Part shown: one piece after another, positions 5,058 through 5,171 of the stretch
How positions within the stretch are numbered: position 1 is the stretch's first letter
Layout of the letters: the number at the start of each line of letters is the position of its first letter
From: Xanthobacteraceae bacterium
GTDB lineage: Bacteria > Pseudomonadota > Alphaproteobacteria > Rhizobiales > Xanthobacteraceae
DNA: 5,171 nt
Assembly: GCA_030039655.1 (NCBI GenBank)
Contig: JASHVC010000429.1
Span: 1 to 5,171, forward strand
Reading direction: 5' to 3'
The notes under the pieces: model-generated
Database searches by the model: none
The model's input: the letters and a program-made list of their open reading frames with translations, nothing else
What the model was told of the DNA's origin: nothing
Program-made: the position numbers and the translations under genes

Positions 5058-5171
5058 ATGAAGCGCTTTGTTGAGGGGATCGATCGTGGGCAGGCGACGC
5101 TATTTCCCGAGTGCCTGCAGGACTGGATTAGCGAGGACAACCCGGTTCGGGTGATCGACATCTTTGTCGAT
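5058..5171 (+). CDS. IS1182-like family transposase, N-terminal fragment (runs off right edge)
   Basis: Thirty-eight residues are visible, starting MKRFVEGIDRGQATLFPE and continuing LQDWISEDNPVRVIDIFVD. This is the characteristic N terminus (DUF772-type) of IS1182/IS5-like DDE transposases, with the 'R.Q.TLFPE.L.D.I.EDNPVRVID.FVD' pattern. The catalytic DDE region lies outside the window, so activity cannot be judged. The start is supported by GGAGG 5 nt upstream. The left inverted repeat of the element should lie near 4990-5015 (the stretch around TGTGTAAAAACGCG is a candidate), but without the right end it cannot be defined. The element abuts the REP-like palindrome and forms the right edge of the accessory region seen here. 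Confidence 0.82.
   Translation, partial: MKRFVEGIDRGQATLFPECLQDWISEDNPVRVIDIFVD

Noticed and set aside
4793..5161. 122-codon minus-strand frame near the right end
   Set aside because: It spans the REP-like palindrome and the transposase start antisense; its VVDGRDKPGNDG segment is the usual spurious translation of this repeat.
1..5171. CRISPR array, rRNA or complete tRNA gene
   Set aside because: No regularly spaced direct repeats and no intact cloverleaf or rRNA sequence were seen on either strand.

Overview
The window looks like chromosomal DNA from an alphaproteobacterium, most likely Rhizobiales (Bradyrhizobium/Rhodopseudomonas-like). The reasons are the GC-rich mfd gene, a GCCGGG-CTTGT-CCCGGC intergenic palindrome of a type common in those genomes, and the gene families present. 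A conserved housekeeping gene at the left gives way to a mosaic accessory region holding an addiction module, a duplicated gene end, a predicted SLOG/SLATT conflict system, a decayed antitoxin gene and the left end of an insertion sequence.

Layout. (1) Positions 1-1655: the C-terminal half of mfd (transcription-repair coupling factor), open at the left edge and intact to its stop. (2) Positions 1663-2219, minus strand: a two-gene type II toxin-antitoxin operon, with a CopG-like ribbon-helix-helix antitoxin followed by a RelE/ParE toxin, ATGA overlap, and a palindrome-rich promoter at 2232-2276. (3) Positions 2318-2635: a second copy of the last 318 bp of mfd at exactly 980 bp offset, without indels and 291/318 identical. 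It is cut off at its 5' side and carries an in-frame TAG. (4) Positions 2786-3865: a lower-GC gene for a SLOG nucleotide-binding domain fused to about four transmembrane helices. (5) Positions 3884-4032: remains of a vapB-type antitoxin gene with no recognisable vapC after it. (6) Positions 4185-4739, minus strand: a SLATT two-helix membrane effector, convergent with the SLOG gene. (7) Positions 4740-5057: intergenic, with a REP-like palindrome. (8) From 5058: the start of an IS1182-like transposase running off the right edge.

How it fits together. The two mfd 3' ends differ almost only at synonymous sites: of 27 differences, 24 are synonymous sense changes, one is stop-to-stop, one is Gln/Lys and one is Lys-to-stop. 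Both copies therefore diverged while functional, most simply in different lineages, and were joined recently. The simplest model is that incoming DNA carried a replacement mfd 3' end plus the toxin-antitoxin operon and displaced the resident 3' end, which is now decaying. Immediately beyond lies the most interesting part: a SLOG-plus-membrane protein facing a SLATT protein. Both families were predicted by comparative genomics to be nucleotide-signal sensors and membrane-perturbing effectors in bacterial conflict systems. The convergent order, the four-helix tail on the SLOG protein and the dead antitoxin gene between them are unusual. A joint function is inference, not shown by the sequence.
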